NCBI GenBank assembly: GCA_949318235.1
Contig: OX439130.1
Location: forward strand, 40,377,260-40,441,259
Direction of reading: 5' to 3'
Source: Ecdyonurus torrentis
Taxonomy: Eukaryota > Arthropoda > Insecta > Ephemeroptera > Heptageniidae
Length of the DNA stretch: 64,000 nt
A program made the position numbers and the translations under genes. Below the pieces are notes generated by a model. It was not told the DNA's origin and made no database searches. It saw nothing but the letters and a program-made list of their open reading frames with translations. Of this stretch, positions 54,838-63,980 are shown piece by piece (the stretch's first letter is position 1; each line of letters opens with the position of its first letter).

Positions 54838-57800
54838 CTATTCCCGCTCCCCTCCCCACCTTTTCCCTCACTCACTCCTTCCCTCACTCATTCACACTCC
54901 TTCCCAGATTCCCTACTCCACCCCCACCCCTCTCCACCAACTCCAAACCAGCAAGAGCATAACACGGCAGTACAAGACAAGACACTGCTCAGTGATGTGC
55001 TCAAGTAATTTTCTCTTTTGATTGATAATGTCATTATCATATGACGAAAGCTCTCAAGTTATAAAGAAACTTTTATAACATTATACTGTGCCATGCAAGA
55101 CCTCGACCTCTCCATAGAACTTCTACTGTGGTAAGGCCCTTGCTGGTTTTTCTATCCTTTTCTTTATCATTGACATTATATTATTATATTTTATTATAAT
55201 TAATAAGTTTAAAAAAATTATTTAGAAAATAGTTGGTAGAGATTAGAGCACGTTGAATTGAAAATTAATAAAACGCGAAAATTCTCTAATTTAAATAGTA
55301 ATTTGGGACTAGGGATCAAATATTCTAGCTTTAGCTAGTTAAAAAGTAGACGTTAAAGGGATGGAGGTATAGTGTCAAAATAAAATACGATGTGCCTAGC
55401 ATCTCACGTTCTCACACTACGTCAAAGACACAACATTATAAAACAGCATCAGACTTACTCTTTGCCTTAGACCGGTTTCGTCCTTTACCTAGGACTCATC
55501 AGTAAGGCTCGGCAGAGAGCTCTGTACAGCTAGAGATGGCTCACACCACATCTGCTAACTGACTGAGCTGAGGAAGCAAGTGGCAGTCGCGTTTATATAC
55601 GCGATGCCCCCGCAGCTGCACGCGCTGATTGGTTAAAATCGCGCGCGCAAACTCGGCTTGCTGTTTAAAACCTCTCATCCTCACACTGTAATATAAAATC
55701 GTGTCTAAGAGGGGTGTAAGACAGGCAGCCAGCAAGCAATAGTGTCCTCCCTCACTTCCCAGAGTTCCCCAACTCTAGAAAGATCGCGAGAACACTACGC
55801 CTACCGACTGCACAGTATCGTGATTCACGCTAGTTACATCGCTTTATATGTTGACACTGGGGTAGGAAAAGCAAAAAGGAGATAGAGTAGGAGAGATAGA
55901 ATAAATATTATGCGCTTTGGCATATATAGTTTAATTAATTTAGTACGTGCTCTTATTGACGTTGGCAAGTAAAAGGGCCTTGTTTAATTTAAGAAAATTT
56001 GACCATGTTTCTGCATGTTATCTAAAAACTTCTGTTCTTAAAGTGAATGAAAGGAGAGAGCTGCATTTATTATCATTTACTCACAAAGTATTGCACGGTT
56101 ATGCGCCTAGTTACCTTAGTAATATTTTTACATTGATGAAAAGTGTAAATTCCAGAGTGACTAGAAAGCATGACTTTTATTTGCAAGCACCCTTTGTGGG
56201 TAGAGATGCTCCAAGTAATTCATTAGGAGTAATCTGTTATAAACTTTGGAATGAGCTCCGCTCTGATTTGTGTTGTAATCAGTCTAAAAATATATTTAAA
56301 AACAATGTTGAGAAAAAATTGCTAGCTCGATATTTAACGCCTAGGTTTTAATGTGTCTGAATCGTATTGAAATGATATTAAAATAATGTTGTGGTGAAAT
56401 AAAATTCAGTTATATTTACACTGTGTTAATTTTGTTGAAATAAAACTGTGATTGAGCTGGCTCATAAGTCACTAGGATGTGTATGCGTCCACCTAATAGT
56501 TGAAAATTGTTTGATTATTGTATAATAAATTATGTTTTTATGTATAATTATATTGGCATTTGTTTTAGCCAAGGTTCATGTAATAGGGTTGAAAAAGCCC
56601 TTTATGCGCCTTAAATAAAGATCTATTATTATTATTATTATTATTATTATATAAACGCGACTGCCACTTGCTTCCTCAGCTCAGTCAGTTAGCAGATGTG
56701 GTGTGAGCCATCTCTAGCTGTACAGAGCTCTCTGCCGAGCCTTACTGATGAGTCCTAGGTAAAGGACGAAACCGGTCTAAGGCAAAGAGTAAGTCTGATG
56801 CTGTTTTATAATGTTGTGTCTTTGACGTAGTGTGAGAACGTGAGATGCTAGGCACATCGTATTTTATTTTGACACTATACCTCCATCCCTTTAACGTCTA
56901 CTTTTTAACTAGCTAAAGCTAGAATATTTGATCCCTAGTCCCAAATTACTATTTAAATTAGAGAATTTTCGCGTTTTATTAATTTTCAATTCAACGTGCT
57001 CTAATCTCTACCAACTATTTTCTAAATAATTTTTTTAAACTTATTAATACTAACCGCGATGGTTTTTTCCTAATACGCATATTTTATTATAATACATGAT
57101 ATTAATATTAAAGAAAAGGATATACAAATACCAGCAAATTCTATGTTGAGGTTGATGTATTATGTGACACAGAGTTATAGCTATAATGTTTCTATAACCA
57201 AGAGCTTTTTTCATCGCAATGACATTTTCAATCAATGTTGTTGATTATCATGATTCACACGACACCTCTAACTGTGCCACATGAGACTCCAACCACTCCA
57301 TAGAATGGCTATTGTGGCAAGACCCTTGCTCGTATTACTATCCTTTTCGTTAATATTCATCACAACTGCGATTTTTTTTTTTTTTAATTGAGTAAAGATG
57401 TTAAGGAAAATAAACCATCACAGCTAGATAATAAATTTCTCAGAAAGGGATAGGAGAAAGCCTTCAAGAGCCTTTTCCATAGTGAAGATAATTCCATAGT
57501 TAGGTGAAAATCTTCCAAGCACAGAGAAATAATATTAATAATAACACGTTGGTTAGCTTTTAGCACTAAACTCCAACAGAAAACAGAGTTTTTTGCCTTC
57601 ATCAGTCCTTACAGACTCAGAGAGGAACTATGAATGTTTAAGGGAAACTATGCAGAGAAACTATGAAAGATCATTCAAGAACTTGCAAAGCAAAACACAT
57701 TCCATTTTCTCTTGGAGTTTAGTGCCAGTATTCAGTGTAGCTATCCAATGTGCATTATTTTTTATCTGTGCTAGCAAGATTTTCCCTGCGCGAACAGTGA

Positions 57801-60800
57801 ATCACTACACTACGGCAAGGCCCTTGCTGATTTTCTTCTGTCCTTTCCTTTCTGGTACAGTATACATTTTTATTATTTTTTTTTTTTTTTAGCAGTGATA
57901 AAACATACTAATGCTAATCAATAGCATTGACATAACAAATTATCATTAAGTCCATATTGACTGGAAGCAATATTTTCATCAAGAAATTATAGATTTGATA
58001 GCATGTAATCTCCAAATAAAATAATAAAATTATTGAAATTATTGTTGCAAGTTAACAAGCCATTACAAAAACATTTCATTAAAAAAATAACAATAATAAA
58101 ATAAAATAATCACAGCAAAATTTATTTCCCACTTTAATGGTCTAGTGTGAACTAGACTCTACCTCTGGACAAAAGTTTCCAAATAATTTGTATAGGCAAC
58201 CCGTAAAAACACTACGCTATCTTCATGAGAAAATGCAGCGCCGCCGCAGCCTTGTTCAGAGGTGTACACACCTCCTGAATACATTTGATCGCAGCATTCA
58301 TGTCTCCAAATGTTAAATATATGGTATCGGTCAGATTTATTTGGGAGGAGTGTACATGCCATTAAAACAAACTGTTTCACCAGGACAAGAGAAAAATAGA
58401 AAGTATGACCATGCCAATGACCCAAGTTACCTGCACAAGGATCAACAGAGTGCTTATCTCCCTGCTGAAACTGGACTCCGAGGACATGTCTGTGGCTTTC
58501 TCAGGCTTAGAGCCAAAGTCTAAGTGTTTGATCATACATCCTGCAGTCAACAATAGCAGAGAAACCCATTGCTTGCAACTCAGTTGTTTCTTGAACACCA
58601 CCTGCAAAATTAAGTTTCATACCGTGAGATTTTAAGTATTTATGGTAATTTTAATGAGTCCCCTCAATCAATATTGTCTTAAGTCTTAACTTATAATCTG
58701 CTTTTTATAAATATGATTTCTACATAGTTTTACTACACCCAAAACAGTTTGTTTCATGCATTTATTACTCATTCATTAGATAGCACACTTCAATTGACAT
58801 ATTAGTTAAATTAAGTTTGTTAAAGTAATAAATACAACAGTAATTGAAATGAATTGAAAAATATAAATTCAATAATATAATTCTAAACAATGAATATGTG
58901 GTGAGAAAGAGAGAGAAATGATAAAAAGAGAGCACAAAACCTGTATTAAAATAATGTGTTTTTTCTTGTTGTTTTTTTCTGTAGTATAAAATAAAACTGT
59001 TCATGTCCTGCATTATCAGAATAAAATAAAAATGTTTATAAAAAAAGGTTCATTGATATTTTAAAAATAATTATATAATAAAAAAGTGGAAGCTGATATA
59101 AAATTGACTAGAGTATTGCCTGCAAAGGAAGCATGATTTCCTGTTTCCTACTAGTATCTGCTTATCACTTTTTTTTTTCTCAGCTCTCTGCAAGGGAAAA
59201 TATATTGTATTGCCATGAGGCTTCAAAATAGGATAGCTCATAAGAAAATTTAATTTTGTAAAAAACATACAAGTCAGATAAAATTATCTACAATATTTTT
59301 TAACAAGTGAAATTGTGTATAATATAATGTTATTTTAATCACAACAATAAAAATGTTAGCATAAATACACCCAGACCACAACAATATTGATTTTCATGTC
59401 ACTGTTCTTTGCTTTATCAATGTCAAGAAAAAAACATTATCACCCTTTTTTTCCTACATACATTATGTTGCAATATCCTTTCATGATAATTCCATCGTAA
59501 AGTAATACATACATACATACATATCATGACGCTATAAATCCCTTTCGGGGTAAGCCAACAACACAGATGTTTTATCCTGACCCAGTGATAGACCTCCACA
59601 ACTTCCTATCCTGACATACTTCACTTGCTTCCGCCAGTCTCATACCTTGTTTCATACATTTCCTTTTGCATTTCATACTGCGTACATTCTTATTTTTCAA
59701 ACATCTTCCAACCACCTCAGACCATGATGTTTTAGGCCTGCCTCTATCTCTCCTTCCACCCACTCTACTATGAAATACCTGCTTTGCTATTCTTTCATCA
59801 CCCATTCTCTCAACATGACCAAACCACCGTAATACACTGTTCTCATACTTCTCAGTCACAGTTTCTTTTACTCCACATTTCTCCAACACCCAAGTATTCC
59901 TTACCCTATCTAATCTTGTTTTACCACACATACTTCTAAGAAAACTCATACCAACAGCATTCACCCTACTCATATGCCTACTCTGACATACCCATGATTC
60001 AGAACCATATAAGATAGTTGGGAGTAAGACAGAATTATACACTGTAAGTTTTGCTTTGTTTGATAAAGCATCACTCTTGGCCAATCCTGCCATGCTGCCA
60101 ACTACTTTCCTACCTGCCGCCACTCTCCTCTCAATCTCCCCATCTATACTTCCATTCTCTTGATATAATCTTCCCAAATATACAAACTCTTTCACTCTTT
60201 CCAGCTTTTCTCCATTCAGTGTGAATTCATTTCCATCATCATTTTCTCCACCAAATACCATTACTTTAGTTTTCCCAACATTTATTCTCAGATCCATTTG
60301 TTCTGTGCTTTCTTCCAACCTATCAATCATCTCTTGCAATTCTTCCTCACTCTCAGCCACCATCAACGCATCATCAGCGTACAACAACATCCACACCATT
60401 AACAAACCTACGTTTACTCCACTTCCATACTTTTCAGCCAACTTTATACATTTATCCATGAAAATATTGAATAACCACGGCGACATCACACATCCTTGCC
60501 TAACGCCTCTACCCACTTTAAACCACTCACTCAACTTTCCGTTTACTCTCACACATGCCTTACTACCTGCATACATGGCTTTCACACCCTCAAGTAACTT
60601 CCCTCTCACCCCATATTCATCTAATACACTCCACATCATACTTCTGTTCACTCGATCATATGCTTTCTCTAGATCTACAAACACAGCAAATACTTTCTTT
60701 CTTGCGTCCATACATTTCTCAATCAACTGCTGCACAGTGAAAATCTGATCAGTGCAGCCCCTGCCGGGCATAAAACCACATTGCACTTCTGAGATATGAC

Positions 60801-62283
60801 CCTGTGTAACCTTTTGCACCTTATCAATCACCATCCCTCCGTACATTTTACCAGGTATACTTAACAAACTAATTCCACGATGATTAAAGTAAAGTAATAA
60901 AACTTATATTATTGTATTTTGGTTTAAATTTCAATATTTCTTATGCTTGTAACATTAAAATACCTTGGCACAATTTCTTATATAATAATAAAAAAAAGAA
61001 GACTTGGCTAAAAAAAAAAAATAGATAATACTGTTTTTATTTCACCTCCGCAGATTTAAAGAGCTGCATGAATAGAAATTTAGAACATAAATTCTCTTTT
61101 GCATATAATAGCGACAACTCAAAAAATTTCAAATTGGAAACCTTATTTAAAACTACAAGATCTGTGCTTATAATGACAAGTAAGCATCCAGACCCAGAGT
61201 GACATAAAAACATAGGTCATATGTTTATGATAAGAAAACTTGTGCTTGCCTAGCATTTTTCTATACCAATCATTATAATGTGCATATAATGCTGCTTAAA
61301 ATAAATACATGTAAAAATGCATTAACTCTAGAGATAAGATAAAAAAAGAAGTTATTAGTGTTATTAGTCTTATCTTAAAAGTATCGCTTGAAATATATGT
61401 TTTTGTTGATTACAAGAATAGACAAATATTGAAATATTACTACAATAAACTTAAAGCAAAGCAGATTATGACAATTTAGTTTTTAAAATACATGAAAAAA
61501 AATTAGTCCCTGAATGTAATTTAATACAGCACCTTTTTATAATTGACAGATACTCATTGCATGCCTCTAACATTTGCTGTATGATTTGTAATATCTAGGT
61601 GAATATCTTAATGGCACAGTTTACACAAATATTTATATTGGTTACAACATTGCAAGGGCTTCCTCAATTGCTATTACCACACTGTCTGTTCTATCAAGAT
61701 TTTCACATAGCTATGGACATCATCATGGCAAGAAGCGTGTTGGTTTTCCAATTCTTTCCTAAATAACATACTCTTCCCGTAATAGCTTCTAGTTTATTTA
61801 AAAATCATATGTAAATTTTAAGTAAACGTCCTACTAAAATGTAGTTTGTTTTTTTTATCCATTTTTTTTTTTATTTGCCTATTATTATTTGTAATTTACT
61901 AGTATGGACTATGGACAGACAAGATCTACATAATGTTGAATCTCCAAAAAACAAGATTTCAAATTACATTGTAGATAACTTACTTGAAAGACAACTCCAG
62001 TAATAACAACTCTGAATTGCAAGAGAAGATAGTAGGTCGTAGGGTCAAATGTAGCCAGATTGACAAATGCCAAATTGTTGTATAAGCAATACATGAAGGC
62101 AGGAACAAAGTACAGCAACATCACTAAGGAAACAAAATAATATCAATATGTTAATAAAACACATTAAATGAGATCCATGTTGTAAGAATTGAAATTCATG
62201 CTTTGTAAATTTTTATTTTATTTTCACATGTATTACCTCGAGAATATTTGGTAACTTCGTACATCAGAGAGGGCAGAGAGTTG
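53533..62283 (-). CDS. SLC35A-family nucleotide-sugar transporter, senju-like (5' end beyond window)
   Basis: Four exons: 62283-62237, 62123-61984, 58601-58431, 54012-53533; 278 residues visible with TAG stop at 53533-53535. The protein is a multi-pass Golgi antiporter that brings nucleotide sugar (UDP-galactose for fly Senju) into the lumen. Family features: FVPAFMYCLYNNLAFVNLAT, DPTTYYLLLQFRVVITGVVF, CFAGVYNEFLLKG, NVFMYVDSILCN, SFFLKNLNSILKTFASALEL, and an acidic C-terminal tail. The first 100 or so residues, including the first helices, are not in the window. The senju assignment is from recalled motifs; another SLC35A1/2/3-like transporter remains possible. The introns are heavily loaded with mobile elements. 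Confidence 0.82.
54088..55173. mobile_element. Inner foldback 2, inserted into the outer left arm; carries a GIY-YIG fragment
   Basis: Ends TCAATGATAAAGAAAAGGAT and reverse complement; arms of about 340 bp (54088-54426 and 54832-55173). The arms pass through GGCCTTACCACAGTAGAAG, a purine-rich GGGTGGGGGTGGAGT region and AGCGGGAATAGGGTATAT. The loop has the GIY-YIG frame and a TA array (54783-54835). The right arm has GTCATTATCATATGACGAAAGCTC, here noted only in part as ATATGACGAAAGCTC, a decayed hammerhead-like segment. It interrupts the outer arm, so it is younger than it. Confidence 0.8.
54425..54772 (+). pseudogene. GIY-YIG endonuclease fragment (Penelope-like element)
   Basis: Open frame YIFVIYKLECT, then CQAFYIGLTTQKARDRMNGH, then KPVAEHAASHGISN, ending RKAQGLPGLNIR and TAA. 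VIY and FYIG spaced with Cys residues, then R and the MNGHR motif, then a conserved KPVAEH block, match the GIY-YIG nuclease that ends Penelope-like retroelement proteins (VIYKxxC, FYIGxT, R, EHR). There is no RT upstream, because the foldback arm replaces it. The first in-frame ATG (54545) is inside the domain, so this is a remnant, not a gene. Confidence 0.65.
55458..55519 (-). ncRNA. Hammerhead ribozyme, type I (left arm)
   Basis: Reverse complement of the right-arm ribozyme. Core CTGATGA at 55502-55496, stem II GTCC/GGAC with an 8-nt loop, GAAA, self-complementary stem III ACCGGT, then C17 at 55470 (predicted cleavage before TAAGGC). Stem I is GCCTTA/TAAGGC plus an outer CTCT/AGAG. All invariant core bases are present. 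Confidence 0.85.
55930..56651 (+). mobile_element. LINE 3' fragment in the foldback loop
   Basis: Frame LASKRALFNLRKFDHVSACY, then LHLLSFTHKVLHGYAPSYLS, VTRKHDFYLQAPFVGRD, CYKLWNELRS, to the stop near 56351. This is the C-terminal region of a CR1-like LINE. The 3' UTR ends GCGCCTTAAATAAAGATCT followed by an (ATT)n tail (to 56651) that runs into the right arm. A second tail of the same family lies at 63222-63313. 5'-truncated. Confidence 0.75.
56728..56789 (+). ncRNA. Hammerhead ribozyme, type I (right arm)
   Basis: Stem I 3' strand GCCTTA (56739-56744), core CTGATGA (56745-56751), stem II GTCC-loop-GGAC (56752-56767), GAAA (56768-56771), palindromic ACCGGT stem III, C17 at 56777, then stem I 5' strand TAAGGC (56778-56783). 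An outer helix CTCT (in 56728-56733) pairs with AGAG (56786-56789) beyond an internal loop. Every conserved hammerhead position fits. The very short stem III suggests activity as a dimer, as in retrozymes and Penelope-like elements. Confidence 0.88.
57104..57357. mobile_element. Foldback element 3 (diverged)
   Basis: Ends AATATTAAAGAAAAGGATAT and TATCCTTTTCGTTAATATT. Internal blocks related to foldback 2 are present: ACCAGCAA, CTATAATGTTTCTATAACCA, AGAGCTTTTTTCATCG, and CCATAGAATGGCTATTGTGG. It lies about 30 bp beyond the outer foldback. Confidence 0.65.
57440..57855. mobile_element. Foldback element 4 (diverged)
   Basis: Left CTCAGAAAGGGATAGGAGAA and right reverse complement (CTTCTGTCCTTTCCTTTCTGG region), with the family string AAGGCCCTTGCTGATTTTC. 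On the minus strand CTGATGAAGGC occurs near 57600, a possible ruined hammerhead core. Confidence 0.6.
58155..58267 (-). mobile_element. Tc1/mariner-type MITE, copy 2 (diverged)
   Basis: CTCTGGACAAAAGTTTCC, ATAGGCAACCCG, ACACTACGCTATCTTCATGA and GAAAATGCAGC align with the reverse complement of the element at 44852-44971. The right end is decayed. No ORF of note. Confidence 0.65.
58431..58601 (-). CDS. Transporter exon (third visible)
   Basis: 171 bp, phase 0 in and out; acceptor ATTTTGCAG|GTGGTG, donor GTGCAG|GTAACT. It encodes VVFKKQLSCKQWVSLLLLTA, then GCMIKHLDFG and a polar loop SKPEKATDMSSESSFSREI, then STLLILVQ. The LSxxQWxSLLLLxxGC motif is typical of SLC35A transporters. Confidence 0.87.
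59508..60888 (-). mobile_element. RTE-like LINE, 5'-truncated, open reverse-transcriptase frame
   Basis: The minus-strand frame runs from the truncated 5' end (ISLLSIPGKMYGGMV) to a stop at 59572. RT motifs: CGFMPGRGCTDQIF, FVDLEKAYDRVNR, GVRQGCVMSPWLFNIFMD, LLYADDALMVAESEEEL with the YADD active site, GKTKVMVFGG, and the C-terminal RWFGHVERM. No stop codon over about 435 codons. The 3' tail is (ATGT)n. Flanked by an 11-bp target-site duplication GTAAAGTAATA (59497-59507 and 60889-60899). A recent insertion in the transporter intron; endonuclease domain missing, so not autonomous. Confidence 0.9.
61598..61762. mobile_element. Foldback element 5 (degenerate)
   Basis: Matches the interior and one end of foldback 1: CTTAATGGCACAGTTTACAC, CAAATATTTA, TATCAAGATTTTCACATAGC, and GGCAAGAAGCGTGTTGGTTT. 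The AAAGGATAGG terminus is largely lost. Lies between two transporter exons. Confidence 0.55.
61984..62123 (-). CDS. Transporter exon (second visible)
   Basis: 140 bp, phase 1 in, phase 0 out; acceptor TTTCCTTAG|TGATG, donor TTTCAA|GTAAGT. It encodes VMLLYFVPAFMYCLYNNLAF, then VNLATFDPTTYYLLLQFRVV and ITGVVFQ, two membrane segments with the conserved YNNL and QFRVV motifs. Confidence 0.88.
62237..62283 (-). CDS. Transporter exon (first visible, partial gene)
   Basis: 47 bp, phase 2 in, phase 1 out; acceptor ATTTACAG|CAACTC, donor TCTCGAG|GTAATA. It encodes NSLPSLMYEVTKYSR, the loop before the YFVPAFMYCLYNNL helix. Too short to find without its neighbour; the phase match supports it. Confidence 0.75.
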
Positions 62284-63022
62284 CTGTAAATACACAAAAA
62301 TGATAACAATGATTAGAAGTCTGTGTATGCATGTAGTATTAAGCTAAAATTCTAAACATTTATATATTCTAACATTGTGTGATTGTTGCTTTTCCCTTTC
62401 TTATGGCTATTCAAACAATGAAATATTTTCATCTTGACACAATTTTACATTGCATACATTGCAGCATAACGTTAACATGTACTTACAGTTTATACCCACT
62501 TTGATGGCAGCATAATAATATATAAAACTATTTACACTATATGATCAATACATTTGGGATTTATTGCTGCTTTAAAAAATATAGTGCAATGTTAATAATT
62601 TTGTTTGTAAACCCCGTTTTCTTTTTACTAAAATGACAATCATTCGCATTCTTACTGTGTTTAAAATTGAACCAAAAATGTTCAATTAGTTTCATGATTT
62701 TTTGTGCTTTATATGTGCTTTTATATAAGAGAAAATAGTCTATTAACAATTTACATACAGTACAGTACTGTACTTATTAGTAACTTGTAAGTTATAAATG
62801 AATTGTAATTATATACATACAACAGAAATCAGGGAGGCACTTTTTGTACTGTATGTCATCGCAGTATTTTTATTATTTTATGCTATATATTAGCAAATAA
62901 GCAAAAAAAAAAAATATATATATATATCTCAATAATTTATGGGGAAAAAAATTGTATATTAAAATTGATAATTCTAGCAATGTATAAATTTAAATTATAT
63001 AATATATATGATACTTCAATGC

Positions 63023-63190
63023 TATTGACTAATAAAGGAACAACAGTTTTAAGGCCGACTATAAGCGATTTCGGTCACATCCGCTTCCTTTTCTCCTTAC
63101 TACGCATGCACAGTAAGTCGAAACGGAAGCGGATATGAACGAAATTGCTTATAGTCAGCTTCAAAACAGTTGTTCCTTTATCAGTCAATA
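63023..63190. mobile_element. 168-bp palindromic MITE
   Basis: Arms TATTGACTAATAAAGGAACA and AAGGCCGACTATAAGCGATT pair with their reverse complements around CTACGCATGCACAGTAAG. Arms of about 75 bp; no ORF. Confidence 0.8.
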
Positions 63191-63221
63191 TCTCCTTTTT
63201 GCTTATGTAAAATTTACTTGT

Positions 63222-63313
63222 AATGTTGTGGTCAAGGTTTTGTAAAATAGGGCTGTCAAGCCCTCACAACGCCTTAATAAAGTTACTTATTATTATTATT
63301 ATTATTATTATTA
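63222..63313 (+). mobile_element. LINE tail, extreme 5' truncation
   Basis: GTCAAGGTTTTG, TAGGGCTGTCAAGCCC and CGCCTTAATAAAG followed by (ATT)n match the 3' end of the LINE fragment at 56560-56651. Only about 90 bp remain. Confidence 0.65.
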
Positions 63314-63505
63314 AGTCCTTTTTGTACAGTACACCAACTTTTAACTTAATACATATAGCAATAACAATTTTTGCTTGTACTGTACCTATACTGCCACCAA
63401 TATAGCATATCATATCATTTTATTATTATTATTTTATTTATGAAGTTCAGAAAACTACACAGTGCTTAATGTATATCTATAGATATAGGTATTAATTAAG
63501 TGAAC

Positions 63506-63980
63506 AATGAGGAAGACTAATGATTTTTGGGACAGTATTTGAGCACATTTTTAGAAAGAGCATAATTAGTAGATTCTATTGACATCAATATTTACCTTTA
63601 TTACTTAAATTTCAGCGATTAATTAATGATTTAAAAGTGGCGGCCACGCCCCCAAGAAGCCTGTGCCGTTAGTCATTTGTTTGAATTTGCAGCGGAGTCT
63701 GATCTTCTTCTGCAAATTTGGATACGAGAATTTGAAAATTCGCGTAAATTTTAAAATCTCGTGTCAAAATTTGCAGAAGAAGATCAGACTCCGCTGCAAA
63801 TTCAAACAAATGACTAACGGCACAGGCTTCTTGGGGGCGTGGCCGCTACTTTTAAATCATTAAATAATCGCTGAAATTTAAGTAATAAAGGTAAATATTG
63901 ATGTCAATAGAATCTACTAATTATGCTCTTTTTAAAAATGTGCTCAAATACTGTCCCAAAAATCATTAGTCTTCCTCATT
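63506..63980. mobile_element. 475-bp palindromic element
   Basis: Arms of about 210 bp, nearly identical: AATGAGGAAGACTAATGATT outer end, GGCGGCCACGCCCCCAAGAA inside, and GCAGCGGAGTCTGATCTTCT near a 50-bp centre. No ORF worth keeping. Foldback or large MITE; unrelated in sequence to the AAAGAAAAGGATA family. Confidence 0.85.

Larger units (their letters stand above)
54061..57072. mobile_element. Outer foldback (Penelope-like terminal repeats) with paired hammerhead ribozymes
   Basis: Inverted arms of about 420 bp. The left arm is 54061-54087 plus 55174-55599, split by a later insertion; the right arm is 56648-57072. Shared landmarks are CATCGCGGTTAG at the outer end, ATTAATAAGTTT, GGTCAAAA-free AT stretches, CTAGCATCTCACGTTCTCAC and GTGGCAGTCGCGTTTATATA at the inner edge. 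Each arm carries one hammerhead ribozyme. The loop (55600-56647) has a GC-rich part and a LINE 3' fragment. No RT belonging to the element itself is seen. Hammerheads inside terminal repeats are known from Penelope-like elements and retrozymes. Confidence 0.8.
54013..58430 (-). other. Last transporter intron, packed with foldback elements
   Basis: 4.4 kb made up mostly of the nested foldback at 54061-57072, two related foldbacks (57104-57357, 57440-57855) and a MITE at 58155. Its insertion history can be read from the nesting. Confidence 0.7.

Noticed and set aside
60221..60748. 175-codon plus-strand open frame
   Set aside because: Antisense shadow of the RTE-like reverse transcriptase.
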